Translations under genes and position numbers: made by a program
NCBI RefSeq assembly: GCF_051860475.1
Contig: NZ_JBHYDW010000091.1
Span: 1-18,169, forward strand
From: Elioraea sp051860475
Lineage (GTDB): Bacteria > Pseudomonadota > Alphaproteobacteria > Acetobacterales > Acetobacteraceae
DNA: 18,169 bases
Reading direction: 5' to 3'
Part shown: positions 1-10,774 of the stretch, piece after piece
Numbering within the stretch: position 1 is the first letter of the stretch
How the letters are laid out: every line of letters begins with the position of its first letter
Notes under the pieces: model-generated
The model's database searches: none
Told to the model about the DNA's origin: nothing
Seen by the model: the letters and a program-made list of their open reading frames with translations, nothing else

Positions 1-1561
1 GCTGCACGCGCGCCTCGGTCGCGGCGTCCAGCGCGCTGGTCGCCTCGTCCAGGTTCAGGATCGGCGGGTCCTTGAGCAGCGCGCGCGCGATCGCCAGACG
101 CTGGCGCTGCCCGCCCGACAGCGTCGCGCCGCGCTCGCCGACCAGCGTGTCGTAGCCGCGCGCCTGGCGGACGATGAAGTCATGCGCCTCCGCCAATCGG
201 CAGGCCGCCTCCAGGTCCTCCTGCGTCGCGTCCGGCTTGCCGATGCGCAGATTGTCGGCGATCGACCGGTTGAACAGCATGCTCTCCTGGAACACCACGC
301 CGATCTGGGCGCGCAAGGAGGCGAGCGTGACATCGCGGATGTCCACCCCGTCGAGGGTGATCCGCCCCTCCTCGGGGTCCCACAGCCGCTGCAGCAGCGC
401 CATCGTTGTGCTCTTGCCGGCGCCGGTCTGCCCGACCAGCGCCACCGTGCGGCCGGGTTCGACGGCGAACGACACCTCGCGCAGCACCTTCGGGCCGCCC
501 GGATAGCCGAACGTCACGGCCTCGAACGCGACCTCGCCGAGCACGCGCCCGAGCACCACCGCGTCGGGCCGCTCCGGCACGGTCGAGCGCGTGTCCAGCA
601 CCTTGAAGTAGAGCGCGACCGCCGGCATCTGCATGAACAGCGTCGCGACGAAGCCGACCGCCTGCTCGAGCCGCGCGATCAGAAGGGTGGCGAAGCCCAT
701 GAAGGTGACGATCTCGCCCACGCTCGCCTGGCCGCGCAGATGCAGCCAGGTGCCGAGCACGAAGATCGTGATCACCGTCAGCGTGGACGCCGCGCGCGTG
801 AGCACCGTCAGCAGCGCCCACCAGTTCAGCACCGGGAACTGCGCGGCGAGCAGCCGGCGGATCGTGTCGCGGAACAGCTGCGCCTCGGCGGTGAGCCGGA
901 CGAAGGACTGCACGACCATCACATTCGACAGCGCGTCGCTCGCGGTGCCGGCGAGGCTCGCATGGTAGCTCTCGACCTCGCGCTGCGCGGCCTGGGTCTT
1001 GCGGATCACCAGGGCGGCGGCGACCGCGAACAGCACCGCAAGCACGATCAGCAGCACCGCGAGCCGCCAGTTCAGCAGAAGCGTCAGCGGCATCAGCACA
1101 AGCGCGATCACGAAGGTCGCGAGATGCTCGCGGAAGAAACCGAGCCACACCCAGAACATGTTGTCGGCGCCGGCGATCATGATCTTCAGCAGCCGGCCCG
1201 AATGGGTGTCGCCGTGGAACGAGAGGGGCAGGCGCAGCGCATGCTCGAAGTAGAGGTGCATCGCGGCGAGCCGGTTGCGGTGCGCGAGCCGGTCCGCATG
1301 CAGCGCCACCACGATCGCCGCGACGATGCCGGAGATCCCGACTACACCCCAGATCAGCAGCAGCGCCGCGGTGCCGGACCAGACCTCCTCGGCCGGACGG
1401 GTGGCACTGCCGGTCAGCATGTCGACAACCCGACCAAACAACACCGGCTCGAGGAACGTCAGTCCGGCGAGCAGCGCGTTCGCCACCGCAAGGCCGATCG
1501 CGACGCGCTTCTCCGGCGCGAGCACCGCGATCACACGGCGATAGAGGGCGAGGAAGGACAT
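1..1561 (-). CDS. ndvA: NdvA-like ABC exporter, fused permease and ATPase (3' end outside window)
   Basis: Half-transporter that probably exports a glucan or similar glycan across the inner membrane; in the NdvA/ChvA family the substrate is cyclic beta-1,2-glucan. About 520 residues are visible. The N-terminal ABC membrane domain (about residues 15-320) has several hydrophobic helices and family-like segments such as FLEPVLFGRVVD and SFHGDTHSGRLLK. The ATPase domain has Walker A GQTGAGKS (377-384), a Q-loop in VVFQES (Gln about 425), signature LSGGQ (481-485) and Walker B ILNLDEATSALD. Asn503 replaces the usual hydrophobic residue in the Walker B strand. Roughly 70 C-terminal residues, including the H-loop, should lie outside the window. 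ATG at 1561 has an AGAAGG Shine-Dalgarno about 7 nt upstream. It is divergent from the metallopeptidase, about 200 bp away. The resemblance to NdvA is from memory, so a lipid-exporting MsbA-type role is the alternative; the symbol is tentative. Confidence 0.8.
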   Translation of the reverse strand, partial: MSFLALYRRVIAVLAPEKRVAIGLAVANALLAGLTFLEPVLFGRVVDMLTGSATRPAEEVWSGTAALLLIWGVVGISGIVAAIVVALHADRLAHRNRLAAMHLYFEHALRLPLSFHGDTHSGRLLKIMIAGADNMFWVWLGFFREHLATFVIALVLMPLTLLLNWRLAVLLIVLAVLFAVAAALVIRKTQAAQREVESYHASLAGTASDALSNVMVVQSFVRLTAEAQLFRDTIRRLLAAQFPVLNWWALLTVLTRAASTLTVITIFVLGTWLHLRGQASVGEIVTFMGFATLLIARLEQAVGFVATLFMQMPAVALYFKVLDTRSTVPERPDAVVLGRVLGEVAFEAVTFGYPGGPKVLREVSFAVEPGRTVALVGQTGAGKSTTMALLQRLWDPEEGRITLDGVDIRDVTLASLRAQIGVVFQESMLFNRSIADNLRIGKPDATQEDLEAACRLAEAHDFIVRQARGYDTLVGERGATLSGGQRQRLAIARALLKDPPILNLDEATSALDAATEARVQ

Positions 1562-1764
1562 GGACGCGCCTTCTAGGCCGCGGTTGCGGCGGGATCAGGG
1601 CGGCACCGTCCGCGGCCCTTGCGCATCCCGGCAGGTTCGGCCGGCCCGGGTCCGGCCCGAGCGGAATTCCCTTGCCGCGGTACCGCCGGCGCCGGAATGA
1701 TGCGGCATCGGCACCGCCTGCGCGGCATGCCGATCGCATCGTGATCGCGATACCGGAGAACGCC
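1562..1764. other. Divergent intergenic region, ABC exporter / metallopeptidase
   Basis: A 203-bp spacer between two divergent start codons, so it should hold both promoters. It is very GC-rich. A GC-rich imperfect palindrome with arms GGCCGG and CCGGCC lies near 1638-1656. I see no convincing sigma-70 pair. The only clear signal is the GGAG Shine-Dalgarno at 1755-1758 for the plus-strand gene. Confidence 0.4.
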
Positions 1765-3906
1765 ATGGTGTCGGAGTTCGATCCCACCGCGCCGGCGAGC
1801 GCCGCCGCCAGCGCGCTGAACCTCGACGTGATTGCGGTCGAGCAGGTGGCCGACGTGCTGGCGCCGGATGCCGAGGCCGCACCGGCGCCGCAGGACGCCG
1901 CAGCGGCACGTCGCGGGCCGGCGCGGTCGGCCAGACCCGCCAGGGCGCAACCCACGCATCTGGTCAGCGGCCGGTATCGCGGCCAGAGCGGCGCCTGGGA
2001 GATCGAGCTCCGCATCGACGTGGATGGAGTTCGTCCCCTCAAGTACGTGAGCGGCGACTTCTTCCAGACCAGGGGTGCGACGGTCAGCTACTTCGGCTCC
2101 TTCGTCGCCTCCGGTGTCACGGTCACAGTCTCCCGGACCACGGTCACCATCGCCGGTGCTGCGATCCTCACCTACGCCTCGGCCTTCAGCCGCATGCGGA
2201 TCACGATCCCGCGCCGCACCGGACGCCGGGCGCCGGGCGAGGCGGACATCCTCTGGCTCGATGTGGCCGGCGCGGTCGGCGCGCGCTATCGCTGCGCCTG
2301 GGAAAGCCGCGCCTTTCGCACGGTCGAACTCGAGGAGGACTACGAGAGCGGCGTCACGCCGTTCGTGTCCTACGACACGGGCGGCCTGTCCTCGGGCGGG
2401 CCGGCGCGGACGCTCGGCGTGGTCTCGGCCTTCGGCGAGGCCGGGATCGAGATGCGCCCGACCGGCCCGAGCACGATGATTCCCACCGCTCCCGGTGGCA
2501 CCTGGAGCAACGCCGAACTGCATGCGGCGATGCAGATGCATTTCAGCCGGTGGGCGAACCTGCCGCAATGGAAGGTGTGGCTCCTGCATGCGCGGCTGCA
2601 CGATCGCGGCATCGGGCTGCTCGGCATCATGTTCGACCAGCACGGCGCCCAGCGCCAGGGCTGCGCGGTGTTCCACCACGCGTCCGCCGGCACCGCCGCA
2701 GCGCATCGGCGCGACCAGCTCTACACCTGCATCCACGAGCTGGGCCACTGCTTCAACCTGTTCCACTCGTTCCACAAGTCGTTCATGACGCCGCCGGAGG
2801 CGAACCGACCAGCGGCGCTGTCCTGGATGAACTATCCGCAGAACTTTCCCGGCGGCGCGGACGCGTTCTGGTCTGCCTTCCCGTTCCAGTTCGACGACCA
2901 GGAGACGATCCATCTGCGCCACGCGGTCCGCAACGCGGTGATCATGGGCGGCAGCCCGTTCGGCTCGGGCGCGGCCCTGGAGCATCTGGCGGCGTTCGCC
3001 GAGCCGGAGCAGGATGCCTCCGGCCTCGCCCTCGAGCTCCGCGCCGACCGCAGCTTCCGGCTCGGCGAGCCGGTGGTGGTGGAGCTGAAGCTCTCCACCC
3101 GCCGGCCCGAGGGGATCACGGTGCACCGTCACCTCCATCCCTCGGACGGATTCGTCAGCATCGCGATCGAGCGGCCCGGCGGAACGACGGTCCTGCACGA
3201 GCCGCTGATCGAGCACTGCGTGCGGCCCGACACGGTCGTGCTCGACGCCGCGCACCCCGCGATCTACGAGAGCGCCTATATCGGCTGCGGCGAGGAGGGC
3301 CTCGCCTTCGGCGCGCCCGGGCTCTACCGCCTGCGTGCCGTCTATCTGGCGCTCGACGGCTCGCGTGTGGTCTCCGGCACGCTCGAGCTGCGCGTGCGCG
3401 GCACGCATGATGATGCGGACGAGGCCGTGGCCGACCTGCTGCTGGACGACCAGATCGGCAAGCTGTTCACCCTGCTCGGCTCGGAGGGACCCGAGATGGC
3501 CGCGGCGAATGCGCGGATCGAGCAGCTGCTCGACAAGCACAAGGCGCATCCGCTCGCGCTCTACGGCCGGCTGGTCCTCGGCTACGTGCGCGCGCGGCCG
3601 TTCACACTCGTGCGGGCGGACGCGGCGGTGGAGGTGCGCGAGGCCAAGCCGGCCGAGGCCGTGGCGCTGCTCGACAGCGTGGCCGATGCCTCGACCGCGC
3701 CGGGCAAGGGACTCGACAGCATCTCGCTGAACCAGATCTTCCGTCGCATGATCGCGGCGCTGAAGACCGCCGGCGACAACGGCGGTGCCGCGCGGATCGG
3801 CAAGCGCATGCTCGACGTCTACAGGGCCCGGGGCCTCAAGCCGCACGTGCTGGCCGAGATCCGGCGCCAGCGCGACGAGGCCCTCGGCGGGACGAGCATC
3901 GCGTAG
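1765..3906 (+). CDS. Metzincin-like zinc metallopeptidase of uncharacterised family
   Basis: Predicted zinc-dependent peptidase of 713 residues; the substrate is unknown. The zinc site is HELGHCFNLFH at residues 324-334 (ligands His324, His328, His334; catalytic Glu325). This fits the metzincin consensus HExxHxxG/NxxH/D in its Asn form. A Met-turn candidate, SWMNYP, follows with Met355 and Tyr357. Regions in order: an Ala/Arg/Pro-rich tail (1-62), a beta-rich domain (about 64-190), the catalytic domain (about 225-415), an Ig-like beta region (about 421-546), and a helical C-terminus (about 550-713). No signal peptide or membrane segment is visible, so it is either cytoplasmic or exported by a route without a Sec signal. 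ATG at 1765 is chosen because GGAG at 1755-1758 is spaced 6 nt; the frame is open further upstream, with an in-frame GTG at 1741. A TTG-started gene follows 36 nt downstream and is probably cotranscribed. Peptidase class is well supported; biological role is unknown. Confidence 0.8.
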   Translation: MVSEFDPTAPASAAASALNLDVIAVEQVADVLAPDAEAAPAPQDAAAARRGPARSARPARAQPTHLVSGRYRGQSGAWEIELRIDVDGVRPLKYVSGDFFQTRGATVSYFGSFVASGVTVTVSRTTVTIAGAAILTYASAFSRMRITIPRRTGRRAPGEADILWLDVAGAVGARYRCAWESRAFRTVELEEDYESGVTPFVSYDTGGLSSGGPARTLGVVSAFGEAGIEMRPTGPSTMIPTAPGGTWSNAELHAAMQMHFSRWANLPQWKVWLLHARLHDRGIGLLGIMFDQHGAQRQGCAVFHHASAGTAAAHRRDQLYTCIHELGHCFNLFHSFHKSFMTPPEANRPAALSWMNYPQNFPGGADAFWSAFPFQFDDQETIHLRHAVRNAVIMGGSPFGSGAALEHLAAFAEPEQDASGLALELRADRSFRLGEPVVVELKLSTRRPEGITVHRHLHPSDGFVSIAIERPGGTTVLHEPLIEHCVRPDTVVLDAAHPAIYESAYIGCGEEGLAFGAPGLYRLRAVYLALDGSRVVSGTLELRVRGTHDDADEAVADLLLDDQIGKLFTLLGSEGPEMAAANARIEQLLDKHKAHPLALYGRLVLGYVRARPFTLVRADAAVEVREAKPAEAVALLDSVADASTAPGKGLDSISLNQIFRRMIAALKTAGDNGGAARIGKRMLDVYRARGLKPHVLAEIRRQRDEALGGTSIA

Positions 3907-3942
3907 ACTGCGCGCGCCGGCGCCATCACGAGGAGCACGACC

Positions 3943-4239
3943 TTGCCCGCGATCACGCTGGACCTTCAGGAAGGCTTCGCCGGCGAGACGGTGGAGGTAC
4001 GGGTTGACGGCGTGCCGGTCTGGCGCGGCGAGGTGCGCACGGACTGGTCCATCGGGCTCGCCGAGCGGGTGGAGCTCGAGGTGCCGGCCACCGGCGGTAC
4101 GGTGAGCGTCAGCGTACCGTCGCGCCCCGCCACGATCGAGCTGCTGCTCGAGCCCGGCGAGGCGCGTGTGCTGGGCGTCTCGCTGATCGGTGGCGGGCTG
4201 GTGTCGCGACGGTCGGACGAGCCGTTCAGGTATTTCTGA
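3943..4239 (+). CDS. Small beta-rich hypothetical protein (TTG start)
   Basis: Unrecognised protein of 98 residues. It is dominated by alternating hydrophobic/polar stretches such as VEVRVDG and VSVSVPS, which suggests a small beta-sandwich. It has no cysteine, signal peptide or membrane helix. The start is TTG at 3943, supported by a full AGGAG Shine-Dalgarno at 3931-3935 with 7-nt spacing; no ATG with comparable support exists. It lies 36 nt after the metallopeptidase with no terminator between, so the two are probably one operon. It could be a partner, inhibitor or chaperone of the peptidase; that is inference from position only. Its last 14 nt overlap the 3' end of the convergent MFS gene. 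Confidence 0.7.
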   Translation: MPAITLDLQEGFAGETVEVRVDGVPVWRGEVRTDWSIGLAERVELEVPATGGTVSVSVPSRPATIELLLEPGEARVLGVSLIGGGLVSRRSDEPFRYF

Positions 4240-5422
4240 CCGTGCGGGGCGCCGAGCGGGCCGCGGCGACGAAGGCGAGCGCCGCGATCACGCCGCAGGC
4301 CGCCATCACGATCTGCACCGGCCGGTAGTCGCCGCCCGAGGCCTGCCACAGCCATGCCGCGGCATAGGGTCCGATCGCCCGCGCGACGATCCCGGGCGAG
4401 ACCAGCGCGCCGGCGACCGCGCCATAGCCCTCGCGGCCGAACAGCTCCGCCGGCAGGGTGCCGCGAATGATCGTGAGGATCCCGCCCGAGGCGCCGTAGA
4501 GCGCGACATACACCCCGGCGAGCCACCACCACTGTTCGACGCCCATGAGTGCGAGGATCGCGACGGGTTGCGCCACCGCAGCGAGGATCGCCACGCGACT
4601 CGGCCGGACCCGCTGCAGGCCCGCGAACTCGAGCACGCGGCCCGCGACCTGCATCGGCCCGGTGAACGACGCGACCGCGACCGCCGCGGTCGCCGACAGC
4701 CCCGCCTCCTGCAGCATCGGGATCGCGTGCACCGCGACGATCGAGAACAGCACCGCGCCGGTGGTCAGCGCGAGGGCGACGAACCAGAACGCGGCGGTGC
4801 GCAGGATCGGGCCGAGCGGACGTCGCGGCGTGCCGCGCGCCACGCGCGTGCCCGGCAGGAAGGCTGCGTGCAGCGGCAGGCAGATCACGAGCGCCGCCGC
4901 GGCCCACACCAGATAGGTGTCGCGCCAGCCGATCCGCGGCAGCAGCGCGGCGGTGATCGGCCAGGCGACCGTGCTCGCGAGCCCGCCGGCGAAGGTGAGG
5001 ATGGTGATCGCGCGCCGCGCCTGTTCGCCGAAACTCGCGGTGATGGTGGCGAAGGCGGGCTCGTACTGGGTCGCTGCCATCGCCGCGCCGGTGAGCACCC
5101 AGGCGGCGAAGAACCACGGCTCCGACGGCGCCCAGGCCACTGCGGCGAGCGACAGCGCCGACAGTACCGAGCCCAGGCTCATCACGATCCGCCCGCCGAA
5201 CCGGTCAAGCAGCAGGCCGACCGGAAACGAGCACAGGCCCTGCGAGAGCAAACCGATCGAATAGGCGCCGAAGATCGCCTCGCGCGACCAGCCCTCGGCC
5301 TCGCCGATCGCGGGGGCGAGCACGGCGATCGCGTAGTACTGCGATCCCCAGGCGATGATCATCGTGACGGAGAGGGCAACCACCGCGCGCCAGGGCGGCG
5401 CGGGCGCGGGCAGGGCGGACAT
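4226..5422 (-). CDS. MFS transporter
   Basis: Major facilitator superfamily permease of 398 residues, a normal length for 12 transmembrane helices; hydrophobic segments occur throughout. The motif-A loop between helices 2 and 3 reads GLLLDRFGGRIV (residues 69-80), matching the family pattern GxLxDRxGxR. Substrate cannot be told from sequence; the N-terminal AWGSQYYAIAVLAP segment resembles drug/metabolite or organic-anion type MFS proteins. ATG at 5422 has no obvious Shine-Dalgarno, so the start is less certain than the gene. The 3' end overlaps the small beta-rich gene by 14 nt on the opposite strand. Confidence 0.88.
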   Translation of the reverse strand: MSALPAPAPPWRAVVALSVTMIIAWGSQYYAIAVLAPAIGEAEGWSREAIFGAYSIGLLSQGLCSFPVGLLLDRFGGRIVMSLGSVLSALSLAAVAWAPSEPWFFAAWVLTGAAMAATQYEPAFATITASFGEQARRAITILTFAGGLASTVAWPITAALLPRIGWRDTYLVWAAAALVICLPLHAAFLPGTRVARGTPRRPLGPILRTAAFWFVALALTTGAVLFSIVAVHAIPMLQEAGLSATAAVAVASFTGPMQVAGRVLEFAGLQRVRPSRVAILAAVAQPVAILALMGVEQWWWLAGVYVALYGASGGILTIIRGTLPAELFGREGYGAVAGALVSPGIVARAIGPYAAAWLWQASGGDYRPVQIVMAACGVIAALAFVAAARSAPRTVRNT

Positions 5423-5466
5423 GCGCAGACGCTAGCCGCGTCTGCGCGCGCGCGACAGGGGAGCGT

Positions 5467-5507
5467 GACCGGGGACAGGTGGACGCTGCGCGGCACCTGC
5501 CCCGGTC
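5467..5507. repeat. Long imperfect inverted repeat (hairpin)
   Basis: The left arm, GACCGGGGACAGGTG (5467-5481), pairs with CACCTGCCCCGGTC (5494-5507). This gives 14 base pairs, one bulged A at 5475, and a 12-nt loop. It lies 45 nt upstream of the MFS start and is not followed by a T-run on either strand, so it does not look like an intrinsic terminator. It may be an end of the decayed insertion sequence next to it, or a regulatory hairpin in the MFS leader. Confidence 0.6.
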
Positions 5508-5565
5508 AGCGACCAGACGTCATGGAGGAGACCTCGGCGAAACGGCCTGCCGGGGAGGTTGAGGG

Positions 5566-5703
5566 CTGATTCGCTACCGGGCTGAGCAAGGAGCGGCGAG
5601 GCGGAGATGGGTCCGCTGCCGCGGCCTGGTGCGCAACGGCGCCCATCTGCACCTGCTCGGCACCGCCATGAACCTCCGCCGCGCCGAACGGCTCGTCGCC
5701 TGA
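5566..5703 (+). pseudogene. Remnant of a DDE transposase, C-terminal end only
   Basis: This frame encodes about 45 residues ending in GLVRNGAHLHLLGTAMNLRR followed by AERLVA and a TGA at 5701-5703. That ending is typical of IS4/IS5/IS1182-type transposases, where a basic RYR...GLVRN...NLRR segment closes the protein. The frame meets a TGA at 5560 just upstream, and no DDE catalytic residues or rest of the protein are present. It is a decayed scrap, not a working element. Family assignment is from recognition of the C-terminal pattern only. Confidence 0.6.
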
Positions 5704-5893
5704 CGGGAGAGGTGCGTCCCACGCCACAGGCCAACCGCTTCCAGCGCCGCCGTTGGGGGGCCAGAGCCGCCATCGCCGCACCCCTCGTCGCCCGCACGTC
5801 ACTCCACACCCCTCAGACCCGTTTCGCTGGGGTCTCCGTCGCGATTGGCCGTTCGCCTCGCGCATCGGGAACCGACAGCAGCAATCGGACCTG
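5704..5893. other. Non-coding remainder between transposase scrap and ssb
   Basis: No supported gene. It contains a short hairpin (AGACCC / GGGTCT, about 5816-5836) downstream of ssb on the minus strand. There is no T-run, so it is at best a weak terminator. The composition is GC-rich but less regular than coding DNA. The right boundary of the old insertion sequence may lie here, but I cannot see a clear terminal repeat. Confidence 0.35.
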
Positions 5894-6391
5894 CTAGAAC
5901 GGGATGTCGTCGTCCAGATCCCCGCCGCCCTTTTTCGGCTCCCATCCACCGCTCTGCCGTGCACCGGTCCGCGCCGCCGCCGGCTGGCGCGGCGCATAGC
6001 CGCCCGACTCTTCCTCCGCTCCGGCCCCGCCCCCGCTCCGACCATCGAGCAGCGTCAGGTCGCCGCGGAACCGGCCGATCACCACCTCGAAGGTCTCGCG
6101 CTCGTTGCCGTCCTTGTCCGTGTATTTCCGGCTCTCCAGGCTGCCCTCGATGTAGACCTTGCTGCCCTTGCGCAGGTACTTCTCGGCGATCTCGCCCAGC
6201 TTCTCGTTGAAGATGGCGATGCGGTGCCACTGGGTCTTCTCCTTCCGCTCGCCTGATGCGCGATCGGTCCACGACTCGCTGGTGGCGACCGAGAAGGTGA
6301 CGACCCGCCCGCCCGATTGCTGCATGGTCCGCACCTCGGGGTCGCGGCCGAGATTTCCCACCAGGATCACCTTGTTGACGCTGCCCGCCAT
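5894..6391 (-). CDS. ssb: Single-stranded DNA-binding protein SSB
   Basis: Binds and protects single-stranded DNA in replication, recombination and repair as a homotetramer. It has 165 residues, usual for bacterial SSB. The OB-fold (about 5-112) begins with VNKVILVGNLGRDPEVR and includes WHRIAIFNEKLGEIAEKYLRKG. A Gly/Ala/Arg-rich disordered linker follows, and the protein ends in the acidic tip DDDIPF, which recruits partner enzymes. ATG at 6391 has a GGGAGAG Shine-Dalgarno about 7 nt upstream. It is divergent from uvrA across 147 bp, the same arrangement as in E. coli. Confidence 0.97.
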   Translation of the reverse strand: MAGSVNKVILVGNLGRDPEVRTMQQSGGRVVTFSVATSESWTDRASGERKEKTQWHRIAIFNEKLGEIAEKYLRKGSKVYIEGSLESRKYTDKDGNERETFEVVIGRFRGDLTLLDGRSGGGAGAEEESGGYAPRQPAAARTGARQSGGWEPKKGGGDLDDDIPF

Positions 6392-6420
6392 CGCCGCCTC
6401 TCCCTGAGATTCGCCGCCGG

Positions 6421-6450
6421 ACTGTAGGGCCTCCGCCCCGACCCGTCCAA
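6421..6450 (-). promoter_or_regulatory. Possible ssb promoter
   Basis: On the minus strand, TTGGAC (6445-6450) lies 18 nt from TACAGT (6421-6426). This resembles a sigma-70 -35/-10 pair and would start a transcript about 20-25 nt before the ssb ATG. The match is partial (3 of 6 and 4 of 6), so it is only a candidate. Confidence 0.3.
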
Positions 6451-6511
6451 CGACCGCGCCTGCCCTGCGCTCTCGTCACTTGCGCCGCCGCCCCCATCTC
6501 TGGCCCACTCC

Positions 6512-6526
6512 GTTCCCCTTTCGTCC
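6512..6526 (+). promoter_or_regulatory. Near-consensus alphaproteobacterial LexA (SOS) box
   Basis: GTTC, seven bases, then GTCC. The alphaproteobacterial LexA consensus is the direct repeat GTTC-N7-GTTC, so this has one mismatch. It lies in the ssb-uvrA intergenic region, 12 nt before the uvrA ATG. uvrA and ssb share a LexA site in E. coli, which makes the placement plausible. The motif is short and the site sits close to the start codon, so chance is a real alternative. Confidence 0.3.
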
Positions 6527-6538
6527 CCCGGGTGGCCC

Positions 6539-9418
<2,880 letters not shown>

Positions 9419-9436
9419 GCAGGGCCGGAAGGAGCG

Positions 9437-10547
<1,111 letters not shown>

Positions 10548-10576
10548 CCGCGCCCCGAACCCCGACAGGAAGTGCG

Positions 10577-10765
10577 ATGTCCGCCCCATCCGCCCCCAAG
10601 GCGCCGGAGCCTACCGAGATCATCGAGTCCGAGGACACCACGGTTGCGTGTGATGGCGGCGGCGCGCTCGGCCATCCGCGCGTCTATCTGACGCTGGTCG
10701 AGGGGCGGGTGATGTGCCCCTACTGCTCGCGGCTGTTCGTGCTCAAGGGCGCGAGGGCGGCCTGA
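10577..10765 (+). CDS. Small zinc-finger protein, NDUFS6-like (zf-CHCC)
   Basis: Protein of 62 residues with an N-terminal Pro/Ala/Glu-rich stretch. A zinc site formed by Cys25, His33, Cys47 and Cys50 follows, in CDGGGALGHPRVYL and CPYC. This is the CHCC zinc-finger pattern shared with the mitochondrial complex I subunit NDUFS6, whose alphaproteobacterial homologues are short free-standing proteins like this one. A role with complex I or Fe-S assembly is known only for the mitochondrial relative. ATG at 10577 has AGGAAG (10567-10572) just upstream. The frame is open further upstream but lacks better start support. polA begins 9 nt after its stop, so cotranscription is likely. Confidence 0.85.
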   Translation: MSAPSAPKAPEPTEIIESEDTTVACDGGGALGHPRVYLTLVEGRVMCPYCSRLFVLKGARAA

Positions 10766-10774
10766 GCCGCGCGC

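Noticed and set aside
1573..3846. A 757-codon open frame antisense to the metallopeptidase
   Set aside because: Same high-GC shadow effect; the sense frame carries a coherent zinc motif, Met-turn and a well-spaced ribosome site.
5816..5836. Hairpin as the ssb terminator
   Set aside because: The stem is only six pairs and no T-run follows on the minus strand.
5432..6045. Minus-strand open frames of 125 and 179 codons across the ssb 3' region
   Set aside because: They overlap ssb or the transposase scrap, have no ribosome site and no recognisable domain.
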